From NCBI GenBank assembly GCA_016714225.1, contig JADJNS010000004.1, positions 372,001 through 436,000 of the forward strand: a stretch of 64,000 nucleotides of DNA, in the 5' to 3' direction. Position 1 is the first letter of the stretch. Each line of letters starts with the position of its first letter. Both the position numbers and the translations under genes were made by a program. Shown piece by piece: positions 34,373 to 45,349 of the stretch. The stretch is from Archangiaceae bacterium. Lineage in GTDB: Bacteria; Myxococcota; Myxococcia; Myxococcales; Myxococcaceae. The notes under the pieces are model-generated. The model did not search any database, was not told the origin of the DNA, and was given only the letters and a program-made list of their open reading frames with translations.

Positions 34373-34737
34373 AGCCGGTGGTGGCGCTGGCCGAAGACGA
34401 CGAGCTGCTGCGCGAGTCGCTGCGCGAGGCGCTGGAGCACGACGGTTGGGCGGTGCTGACGCTGGAAGATGGCTTCGAGCTGGCCGACTACCTCGAGCTG
34501 GCGGCGCCCAAGCGCCCGCCCGCGGTGGTGCTGACCGACGTGCGCATGCCGGGGGTCGACGGCCTCGAGGTGATCGAGCGGGCGAGGCAGCGCGGGGTCA
34601 CCTGCCCGGTGGTGGTGATGACCTCGTTTCCCGATGCGTCGCTGGCCGAGCGGGCGAAGCGGCTGGGGAACACCCGGCTGATCGCCAAGCCGCAAGAGCT
34701 CGACGAGCTCTTGGCGGTGGTGCGCTCGGCGCGGTGA
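34369..34737 (+). CDS. Single-domain response regulator
   Basis: 122 residues from GTG 34369, overlapping the pump stop by 4 bases. Receiver motifs: ALAEDDELLRESL, phospho-acceptor in VVLTDVRMPGVDG, VVMTSF and LIAKPQE. No output domain. Its coupling to the pump operon and the upstream kinase suggests a phosphate sink or connector for that two-component system. It converges on the hybrid kinase gene, 15 bases away. Confidence 0.85.
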   Translation: MKPVVALAEDDELLRESLREALEHDGWAVLTLEDGFELADYLELAAPKRPPAVVLTDVRMPGVDGLEVIERARQRGVTCPVVVMTSFPDASLAERAKRLGNTRLIAKPQELDELLAVVRSAR

Positions 34738-34752
34738 GCGCCCTCAGAGCGC

Positions 34753-37014
<2,262 letters not shown>

Positions 37015-37130
37015 CGTAACGAGCGGGTGCGAGCGCCGAAAGAGCTACCGATCGCGGTCAGGGCTTTGACGCGCCGGGGTTTCACGGCGGGCCGGGTCGG
37101 CCGCGACCCGATGGCGTCAGGGGTGGGGGG

Positions 37131-37136
37131 TAGAAC
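37131..37136 (+). promoter_or_regulatory. Putative -10 box (TAGAAC) of dprA
   Basis: Ends exactly 7 bases before GTG 37144. Confidence 0.35.
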
Positions 37137-37143
37137 ACCTGGG

Positions 37144-38256
37144 GTGGACGAGGAAGAGAAGCGCGCGTTGGCGGGGCTGTGGTCGGTGCCAGGGCTGGGC
37201 CCGAAGACCTTGGCCGACCTGCGCAAGAAGTACGGGCCGCTGGGTCGGTTGACCCAGCCCTTGATCGGCGAGTGGCTCGAGCGAGACGACCTGTTGCCGT
37301 ACGCCGACGAGCACATACCCCGCTCGTGCACGCTCGGAGAGCTGGGAGACCAGCTGCTCGCCGCCGCGAAGCGCTTCAAGATGCAGATCGCCTGGAGGGG
37401 CGAGGCGGGGTACCCGGCCAGGCTGGCCGAGACCGCCGACGCGCCTCCGCTGCTCTTCTACTGGGGGCCAGGCAACGACGGGCCGCCGCGGCGGCGGGTC
37501 GCGATGGTCGGCACCCGGCAGCCGGTGAGCATCAACCTGGGTGAGGTGAAGGCGGTGGTGAAGCTGGTCGCCGAGCACGGGGTGGGGGTGGTGTCGGGCG
37601 CGGCGATGGGCATCGACACGCTGGCGCACCGCGAGGCGATGAAGGGCAAGCGCGGCGAGACCTGGGCGTTCGTGGGCTCGTCGCTCGATCAGCTCGACCC
37701 GCCGCAGCGGCAGCTGTGGGACGATCTCAAGGCGAAGGGGGTGACCTTCTGGTCCGAGCTGCCGCCCGGGGTGCGCGCCGAGCGAAAGACGTTTCCCCGC
37801 CGCAACCGGCTCATCTCGGGCTGCGCCGACGCGGTGGTGGTGCTGCGCGCCGGCCCGGGCTCGGGCTGCAAACACACCGTGAAGTACTCGCTCGACCAGG
37901 GCCGCCCGGTGCTGGCGATGCCGGGGGGCTTTCGCGACTCGATCTACTGCAACCAGCTGATCGCCATCGGGGCGGGGGTGGTGCTCGACGGGCGCGACGT
38001 GCTGCGGGCGGTGGGGGTGAGCGGCTTCGTCTCGCAGCAGCCTCCACCGGACGAGAAACCCCGGGTCCCGCTCACGTCGCTCTCGGCCGACGCGCAGACC
38101 GCCCTCCGCCGCATCGACCGCACCGGCAAGTGCTTCGACCAGCTGCTGGTCGAGCTCGACGTCGCGCCGGGGCGGCTGCTTTCGGCGTTGGGAGAGCTGA
38201 TCGAGACCGGTTACGTGCACGAACATGCGGGCCGCCGCTACGAACGTGTCGAGTAG
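37144..38256 (+). CDS. dprA: DNA processing protein DprA
   Basis: Loads RecA on incoming single-stranded DNA during natural transformation. Rossmann core: VAMVGTRQP, VSGAAMGIDTLAHREAM, FPRRNRLISGCADAVVVL and GPGSGCKH with GRPVLAMPGGF. A helix-hairpin N-terminal region (VPGLGPKTLADLRKKYGPL) and a C-terminal winged-helix (FDQLLVELDVAPGRLLSALGEL) complete the fold. 370 residues from GTG 37144; ATG 37111 is a possible alternative. Free-standing gene between the hybrid kinase and the ExbB operon. Confidence 0.92.
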   Translation: MDEEEKRALAGLWSVPGLGPKTLADLRKKYGPLGRLTQPLIGEWLERDDLLPYADEHIPRSCTLGELGDQLLAAAKRFKMQIAWRGEAGYPARLAETADAPPLLFYWGPGNDGPPRRRVAMVGTRQPVSINLGEVKAVVKLVAEHGVGVVSGAAMGIDTLAHREAMKGKRGETWAFVGSSLDQLDPPQRQLWDDLKAKGVTFWSELPPGVRAERKTFPRRNRLISGCADAVVVLRAGPGSGCKHTVKYSLDQGRPVLAMPGGFRDSIYCNQLIAIGAGVVLDGRDVLRAVGVSGFVSQQPPPDEKPRVPLTSLSADAQTALRRIDRTGKCFDQLLVELDVAPGRLLSALGELIETGYVHEHAGRRYERVE

Positions 38257-38271
38257 GCCGGTAGAGGTTTG

Positions 38272-38300
38272 TTGACGCGCTACATTGCACCCACTAAAAG
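38272..38300 (+). promoter_or_regulatory. Putative promoter of the ExbB-ExbD-ExbD operon
   Basis: TTGACG (38272-38277), 17-base spacer, TAAAAG (38295-38300). The ATG of the first gene follows 37 bases later with AAGGG as ribosome site. Confidence 0.5.
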
Positions 38301-38337
38301 TTCGCGCTGTCTTTCTGCTGATTTCGAAAGGGAACGC

Positions 38338-39063
38338 ATGGTGCACCACCTCCTCGATGTGGTGTTGAGCGCAGAACCAGCCAAAGCCCAGGGCGGCTTC
38401 GTCGAAGGCATCGTCGGCTTCTTCAAAGAAGGCGGCCCCTTCATGTTCGTGAACATCTTCTGGCTGGCTTGCGCCATTGCCGTGATCATCGAGCGAATCG
38501 TGACGCTGATGTTCCGCTACAACCTCAACGCGCCTCCGTTCATGGAGCAGATCACCAAGTTGGTGCTCACCGGCAACCCCGACCGCGCGGTGAAGCTGTG
38601 CGGCGCGGCGCCGAACGCTCCGCTGGCCAAGGTGATTCGCTCGGGTCTGACCCGCGCGAACCGCGGTGAGCTCGAGGTCGCCAAGGCGGTCGAAGAGTCG
38701 GTGCTCGAGAACACGCCGCACATCTCGGCGCGAATTCCCTGGCTGTGGTCGCTGGCGAACATCGCGACCCTGATGGGCCTCATCGGCACCATCGTCGGCC
38801 TGATCGGCACGTTCAAGTCGCTCGGCAACGTGCCGGCCGACCAGAAGCAGGCGCTGCTCTCGAAGGGCATCTCTGAAGCGATGAACAACACCGCGTTCGG
38901 CCTCGGCATCGCGGTGACGTGCATCATCTTCCACCTGTTCCTCACCGCGTACGCCAAGCGCATGATCGAGACCGTCGAGCTCAACGCGATGAAGCTCGAG
39001 AACCTGCTCTCGCGCCGGCAGGCGGGCGAGACCTCGGCGATGGACTACGAGAAAGCGTCGTAA
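38338..39063 (+). CDS. ExbB/TolQ/MotA-family proton channel
   Basis: 241 residues from ATG 38338. Three TM helices: about 30-52 (FMFVNIFWLACAIAVIIERI), 137-160 (WSLANIATLMGLIGTIVGLI) and 183-205 (GLGIAVTCIIFHLF). The GLIGTIVGLIGTF block and the threonine-bearing third helix are the family signature. It forms the pentameric stator around a dimer of the ExbD-like proteins encoded next. TolQ, ExbB and the gliding motor protein AglR are all in this family; position in a three-gene set with two TolR homologues matches AglRQS but does not prove it. Confidence 0.9.
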   Translation: MVHHLLDVVLSAEPAKAQGGFVEGIVGFFKEGGPFMFVNIFWLACAIAVIIERIVTLMFRYNLNAPPFMEQITKLVLTGNPDRAVKLCGAAPNAPLAKVIRSGLTRANRGELEVAKAVEESVLENTPHISARIPWLWSLANIATLMGLIGTIVGLIGTFKSLGNVPADQKQALLSKGISEAMNNTAFGLGIAVTCIIFHLFLTAYAKRMIETVELNAMKLENLLSRRQAGETSAMDYEKAS

Positions 39064-39105
39064 GGGAACTTTTCCCGCTGACGGCTGTCGGGAAATCGGG
39101 TCGCG

Positions 39106-39645
39106 ATGGCGTTCTACTTCTCCAAACGGAAGATCAGGCCGAAGGAAGAGGAAGAGACGGGCGAGCTCAACATCGTCCCGTACCTCGATATCCTCATGAA
39201 CCTGATCATCTTCATGCTCCTGTCGATGACGGGGCTGGCCACGTTCGGCATCTTGAACGTGAACGCGCCCAACTACGGAGCAGGGGCGTCGTCGGGCAAC
39301 GACAACCAGAAGCCGCCGCTCTTGCTGACGGTGGCGATCTCGAAGAAGGGCTACTACATCGCGGCGACCGGCGGCGTGCTGGGCGGTGCCGAAGCGGCGC
39401 CGGGCGCGCCGATGGGTGAGGGTGCCCCCACGATTCCCAAGCTCGCCGACGGCACGCTCGACTTCGCCGCGCTGACCAACAAGATGAAAGAGATCAAGGC
39501 CTCGTTCCCCGACGAGTCGAAGATCATCTTGGCCGCCGAGCCCGACGTTCAATACGAGTGGCTGGTGCAGACGATGGACGCGGTTCGCGAGACGCCGAAC
39601 GACCGCAAGCTGCTGTTCCCCGACGTCACGCTGGGTACCTTCTAG
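39106..39645 (+). CDS. ExbD/TolR-family protein 1
   Basis: 179 residues. Cytoplasmic N tail, one TM (about 24-43) containing the essential proton-carrying aspartate (IVPYLDILMNLIIFML), and a periplasmic domain that includes an unusual insert of about 35 residues rich in Gly, Ala and Pro (GGVLGGAEAAPGAPMGEGAP). It probably pairs with the next protein as a heterodimeric rotor inside the ExbB-like pentamer. Confidence 0.88.
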   Translation: MAFYFSKRKIRPKEEEETGELNIVPYLDILMNLIIFMLLSMTGLATFGILNVNAPNYGAGASSGNDNQKPPLLLTVAISKKGYYIAATGGVLGGAEAAPGAPMGEGAPTIPKLADGTLDFAALTNKMKEIKASFPDESKIILAAEPDVQYEWLVQTMDAVRETPNDRKLLFPDVTLGTF

Positions 39646-39647
39646 CC

Positions 39648-40223
39648 ATGGCCACCGCCAAGTCAGCCGCCAACCCGGTCGAGGTCGACGAAGACGACCG
39701 GCAGCGCATGCGCTACCGCAAGGCGATGGCGCGCAAGCGGCGCCACGAGCGGCAGGCGGAAGGCGAGATCAAAGAGCTCAACATCACCGCGATGATGGAC
39801 ATGATGACCATCATTCTGGTGTTCCTCATCAAGTCGTACGCGTCGTCGTCGGTGACCATGACGTCGTCGGAAGACTTGAAGCCGCCCATCTCGACCACCC
39901 GGCTCACGCCCAAAGACACCATCGCGGTGACCATCACCCCGCGCAACGTGCTGGTGGGCGACAAGTCGAAGGTGCAGCTCGACAACGGCCAGCTCAAGCC
40001 CGGAGACCTCTCGGGCCGCCTGGTGGTGCCGCTCGATGCGGCGCTGAAGAAAGAAGTCGAGAAGCTCAAGACCATCGAAGAGCGTGGCGGCAGCACCTTC
40101 AGCCACGAGCTCACGGTGATCGGCGACAAGCGCGTTCAGTACGATCTGCTGATGTCGGTGCTGTACACCGCCGGGCAGAACGAGCTCGAGAACTACCGCT
40201 TCATCGTCATTCAGAAAGAGTAG
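39648..40223 (+). CDS. ExbD/TolR-family protein 2
   Basis: 191 residues, ATG 2 bases after the previous stop. A long basic N tail (RQRMRYRKAMARKRRHERQ) precedes the TM, which carries the conserved aspartate (LNITAMMDMMTIILVFLI). A periplasmic domain follows, with VTITPRNVLVGD and a C-terminal ferritin-like TolR fold. The different N tail and periplasmic part suggest the two ExbD-like proteins are not interchangeable. Confidence 0.88.
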   Translation: MATAKSAANPVEVDEDDRQRMRYRKAMARKRRHERQAEGEIKELNITAMMDMMTIILVFLIKSYASSSVTMTSSEDLKPPISTTRLTPKDTIAVTITPRNVLVGDKSKVQLDNGQLKPGDLSGRLVVPLDAALKKEVEKLKTIEERGGSTFSHELTVIGDKRVQYDLLMSVLYTAGQNELENYRFIVIQKE

Positions 40224-41015
40224 TCAGCCGCCGAAGAGCAGCGCGGCGCCGAGGGCCGTGAGGCCCGCCCCGAGCAGCAAGGTCAACAGTGAGACGGTGA
40301 AGAGGCCGTTGGCGCGGCCCGCCAGCGCGTCGGCCTCGGTGCGGGTGAAGGTGCTGCTCCCCTGGTGGTAGCTGCCGTCGAGGGACGACTTCTGGGCTGC
40401 TCCGGCGATCGCCAGCGCCAGCGAGGTGAGGCCGCTGACGCCGCCACCGACGAGCAGCACCGGCCCGAGCGAGGGCCCTTTCGTCGACGGTGCCGCGGCC
40501 GGCGCGGGCGGCACGATCACCACCGGCGCGGCCTGGGAGGTGGGCTCGGGGTCGGGCCGCGCGACGAGCCGGGGCCGCAGCTCTCGGGCGAGCTGGGTCG
40601 CCTCGCTCTCGAGGGTCGAGGCGAACTGCCGCTCGGGGAACAGGCCCGCGCGCTCGGCCAGCGGGGCAACCGCACTGCCGTCGAGTGCCGACAGCCGCAG
40701 CGCGTATTGGTCGATCACGTGGCCCAGGTCGATGGCCACCAGCACGTCGACCTCGAGCACGTGCATCACCCCCAGCAGGCAGACCCGGTCGCCTTCGCAG
40801 CCGGCGGTGTTCTTCACCCCTTGCTGGGCGAGGCGGCGGTTGGTCTCGGCCGAGGGCATCACGTGGGAAATCTGCTCGGCTGCCAGCGCTTTCTCGACCG
40901 CGGTCATGGCCTTCGCGGCGACTTCGGCTTTCACGTCGACCCGGCGCGAGATGACGATCGCCACGCTCGGGTCGGCGGTCAGGAGCTGCGCGCTGAGGAG
41001 GGCGAGGAGCGGCAC
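40224..41015 (-). CDS. Exported hypothetical protein with C-terminal TMs
   Basis: 263 residues from GTG 41015, which gives a short signal (MPLLALLSAQLLTA). The mature N half (VAIVISRRVDVKAEVAAKAM ... GCEGDRVCLLGVMHVLEVD) looks like the CsgG/FlgT-type fold of secreted myxobacterial proteins that sense or report envelope state, with one cysteine pair. After a Pro/Ala linker come two hydrophobic helices (about 180-205 and 235-260). Function unknown. Its stop abuts that of the ExbD gene. Confidence 0.6.
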   Translation of the reverse strand: MPLLALLSAQLLTADPSVAIVISRRVDVKAEVAAKAMTAVEKALAAEQISHVMPSAETNRRLAQQGVKNTAGCEGDRVCLLGVMHVLEVDVLVAIDLGHVIDQYALRLSALDGSAVAPLAERAGLFPERQFASTLESEATQLARELRPRLVARPDPEPTSQAAPVVIVPPAPAAAPSTKGPSLGPVLLVGGGVSGLTSLALAIAGAAQKSSLDGSYHQGSSTFTRTEADALAGRANGLFTVSLLTLLLGAGLTALGAALLFGG

Positions 41016-41094
41016 TGCTGGCCCTTCAGTCTTCCATTGTCGGTGGGAGGAAGGGAGCGCGGAGTTTGCCCTCGGGGCCTTTTGCGTCTCGGGA

Positions 41095-41171
41095 ACGCGC
41101 TCGGGCTTCCGGCTCGCGATTCGGGCTCGCGCTTCGGGCGCGGGCGCGGGCGCGGGCGCGGGCATGTGGCG
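41095..41171. repeat. Second copy of the CTTCGGG / GGGCGC repeat
   Basis: TTCGGGC-type degenerate units (about 41097-41135), then GGGCGC x4 (41136-41159) and GGGCATGTGGCG (41160-41171). Only one base differs from the 36-base core at 11428-11463, and the orientation is the same. It lies between two minus-strand genes. Confidence 0.8.
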
Positions 41172-41209
41172 TCGGTTCGGCTCGGGCTCTTGGGCGCCCA
41201 CCCGGTCGG

Positions 41210-42793
<1,584 letters not shown>

Positions 42794-42800
42794 CGGGAAC

Positions 42801-42819
42801 TCCTCGCGTATTGTACGAG
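42801..42819. promoter_or_regulatory. Divergent promoter with palindrome
   Basis: CCTCG (about 42802-42806) and CGAGG (42816-42820) flank a centre that reads TATTGT on plus and TACAAT on minus, a -10 for each direction. A protein bound here would control the kinase and the sigma factor together. Confidence 0.4.
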
Positions 42820-42823
42820 GTCG

Positions 42824-43588
42824 ATGCCCCTGCGCCCGAGCAAAGACGACCAGGCCCTGCTGGCGCGGGCCCGGGCCGCCTGGCCCGCCCTGCCGCTCGA
42901 GGCGGCTGCCTTTCTTGCGTGGCTCGGACAACGAGCCCCCCAGGGCGAGGCGCACGTGGAGGCGCTGTGGCTGGTGCGGGCCTGCGAGCTCAACCTGCGC
43001 GGCGCGCTGGCGGCGTTCGAGCGCGACGCGCTCAAGCCGGCGCTGCTCCGCCTGCCTGCGCACGATCGCGCCGACGTGGGGCAGCGGGTGCTGCAGCGGC
43101 TGTTCACCGGGCCCGACCCGAAGATTCGGCAGTACCGCGGGCGCGGTGCCCTGGTGCGCTGGCTGCAGGTGATCGCCCTGCGCGAAGGGCGCGGCGAGCG
43201 GCGCGCGGCGCGGCGCGAAGACGTGCGCGACGACCTGCCCGCGCTCGCCGGAGCCATCTCTCCCCACGAGCTGCTCGGCCCGCCCAGCGACGTGAAGCGC
43301 CGCGCGAACGCCGCGCTCACCGAGGCGCTGACCGCGCTCACCGACGCCGAGCGAACGCTGCTGCGGCGCCACTTTCTCGAGGGCGCCACCCACGCGGTGC
43401 TCGGCGAAGAGCTCGGCATACCCCGCAGCACGGTGGCGTACCGGCTCACCCGGCTCACCCAGCGGGTGCTCGAGAGCATGCGCGCCCGGCTCGAAGACTC
43501 GGGGCTGTCGGCCTCGCAGCTCGAGCAGCTGGTCTCGCAGCTGCGCAGCAAGGTCGACTTGAGCTTCTCCATCTTGCGCCGCGCATGA
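42824..43588 (+). CDS. Sigma-70 family factor, Myxococcales type
   Basis: 254 residues from ATG 42824. The N-terminal region lacks a clear sigma-2 signature but has a conserved RQYRGRGALVRWLQVIALREG block, the region 2.4-like DNA-contact helix. The C terminus is a typical region 4 (LTDAERTLLRRHFLEGATHA, VLGEELGIPRSTVAYRLTRL). It resembles a Myxococcales-specific family I recall as TIGR03001. The stop overlaps the start of the glycine-rich lipoprotein (ATGA), so that protein is a likely target or partner. Confidence 0.82.
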   Translation: MPLRPSKDDQALLARARAAWPALPLEAAAFLAWLGQRAPQGEAHVEALWLVRACELNLRGALAAFERDALKPALLRLPAHDRADVGQRVLQRLFTGPDPKIRQYRGRGALVRWLQVIALREGRGERRAARREDVRDDLPALAGAISPHELLGPPSDVKRRANAALTEALTALTDAERTLLRRHFLEGATHAVLGEELGIPRSTVAYRLTRLTQRVLESMRARLEDSGLSASQLEQLVSQLRSKVDLSFSILRRA

Positions 43589-45345
43589 CGCGCGCCGCTG
43601 CCATCGCGCTGCTCGCGCTCGCCGCGCAGGGCTGCCGCTGCGCGCTGCCCGCCGACGACGCGCTCTACGCGTGCGAGCCCGACGGCGGCTGCCCCGACGG
43701 GCAGCGCTGCCTCGCCGACGAGCTGTGTCACCCGCTCGATGCAGGGGCCGCAGGCGGCACCGGAGGCCAGGGCGGCGGGGGAGCGCTGGCGGGCGGCGGC
43801 GGAGGCGGCACCGCGGGCGCAGGTGGCGCCGCCGGCGGCGGTGTCGCGTGTACGCTGATGCCCGATCTGCCCGACGATCTCGGCGTCGACAGCAACTGCG
43901 ACGGCGTCGACGGCATCGCCGACGGCGGCATCTTCGTCGACCCGTTGAACGGCACTCCGGGGGGCTTCGGCACGGCGCGCTCGCCGGTCGACAGCCTCTC
44001 GCGCGCGATGACCCTGGCGGGGCTCAACGGCGGGCACAGCATCTTCGTCGCCACCGGTGAGCTGCACGAGGCCGAGACGGTGACGCTGCGGGCCGACGCG
44101 GGCTTCTCGATCTACGGCGGCTACACCCGCCGCGACGGCGGCTGGCCGCGCGAGTTTCCCGTCGGGTGTGGCGACGGCGGCCGGCCGCGGCTCAACGGCG
44201 CCGCACTCGCGCTGTGGCTCGATCACCCCACCGCCGGCGTGGTGATCGATCACCTGTGCATCTCGAGCGCCGATGCCGACGCCGGCGCCAGCATCGCGGT
44301 GCTGGTGAGCGGCGGCGCGCCCGCTCGACTGCGCTTCGTCGACCTGGTGGCGGGCCGCGGCGCCGACGGCCTCGACGGCGCCGACGCAGACGCCGGCGCG
44401 GGCGGCCAGCCCGGCGGCCCCGGCCTCGAGTCGCTGTGGGAGGGCCCGCGCAACCGCGGCGGGCGCGGCGGAGACGGCGCGTGCCCCGGGGCCAGCGGCT
44501 TCGACGGCGGCGACGGCGCCCAGGGCGACACCGCCAACAACGGCTTCGCCGGGCTGGGACCCGCAGGGGGCCGCCCCGGCAGCTACGTCGATGATGGGTG
44601 CACCACCTCGTGCGCCTGCGCGATGGCCTCGTCGCCCGGCGCCGACGGCGGCGACGGCGACGCGGGTCGGCCCGGCACCAACGGCCCCCACGGCGATGGG
44701 CTGGGCGCGGTCACCCCGAGCGGCAGCTGGGTGCCGCGCCACGCCATCAACGGCTTCCCCGGTGGGGTCGGGTTCCCCGGCAGCGGCGGTGGCGGGGCAG
44801 GCTCGTACCGGGTTCACGTCAGCTCGACGATCGTGTTGTCGGGTGCATCGGGGGGCGGAGGTGGCGCGGCGGGGTGCGGCGGGCCCGGCGGCGAGCGCGC
44901 CACCAGCGGCGGCGCGAGCATCGGGCTGCTGATCGTCGGCAGCCGGCCCACCCTCGACGGAGAGGTTCGCGTTCAGGCGGGCCGTGGCGGCAGCGGCGGG
45001 CTGGGGGGCCGGGGCGGCCCTGGCGGTGAAGGCGGCCCCGGCGGCCCGGGCGGGCCGGGCCGCGACGTGTACTGCGACGGCGGCACGGTCGCCGATGCCG
45101 GCCTCGGCACGCTGCTCACCGGGACGCGCGGCAACGTGGGCGGCAACGGCGGCACCGGCGGTCGCGGTGGGCCGGGGGGCAATGGTGGCAACGGCGCCGG
45201 CGGCGCATCGGTCGGCATCTGGTGCACCGACGCCGGCTTCCTGCGCGGTGGCTCGGCGACGGTGAACCCGTTCGCAGGTGCTCCCGGCGACGGCGGGCCG
45301 GGAGCGACCGGTTCGCTGGCTGCAGGCGTGCTCGGCTGCCCGTGA
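43585..45345 (+). CDS. Glycine-rich surface lipoprotein
   Basis: 586 residues. The lipobox is in LLALAAQGCRC. A cysteine-rich segment (CEPDGGCPDGQRCLADELC) is typical of myxobacterial lipoproteins. Then comes a calcium-site-like DSNCDGVDGIADGG and a right-handed-helix-like domain (VDPLNGTPGGFGTARSPVDS). Finally there are several Gly-rich blocks of the collagen/PGRS kind (GGTGGQGGGG; GGRGGPGGEGGPGG) broken by Asp and cysteine residues. It was probably exported to the cell surface or matrix; its role is unknown. Start ATG overlaps the sigma factor stop. Confidence 0.75.
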   Translation: MTRAAAIALLALAAQGCRCALPADDALYACEPDGGCPDGQRCLADELCHPLDAGAAGGTGGQGGGGALAGGGGGGTAGAGGAAGGGVACTLMPDLPDDLGVDSNCDGVDGIADGGIFVDPLNGTPGGFGTARSPVDSLSRAMTLAGLNGGHSIFVATGELHEAETVTLRADAGFSIYGGYTRRDGGWPREFPVGCGDGGRPRLNGAALALWLDHPTAGVVIDHLCISSADADAGASIAVLVSGGAPARLRFVDLVAGRGADGLDGADADAGAGGQPGGPGLESLWEGPRNRGGRGGDGACPGASGFDGGDGAQGDTANNGFAGLGPAGGRPGSYVDDGCTTSCACAMASSPGADGGDGDAGRPGTNGPHGDGLGAVTPSGSWVPRHAINGFPGGVGFPGSGGGGAGSYRVHVSSTIVLSGASGGGGGAAGCGGPGGERATSGGASIGLLIVGSRPTLDGEVRVQAGRGGSGGLGGRGGPGGEGGPGGPGGPGRDVYCDGGTVADAGLGTLLTGTRGNVGGNGGTGGRGGPGGNGGNGAGGASVGIWCTDAGFLRGGSATVNPFAGAPGDGGPGATGSLAAGVLGCP

Positions 45346-45349
45346 CACC

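Noticed and set aside
43740..45300. CRISPR-like or satellite DNA in the glycine-rich gene
   Set aside because: Repeats are irregular, in frame and explained by Gly-rich coding; no spacers.
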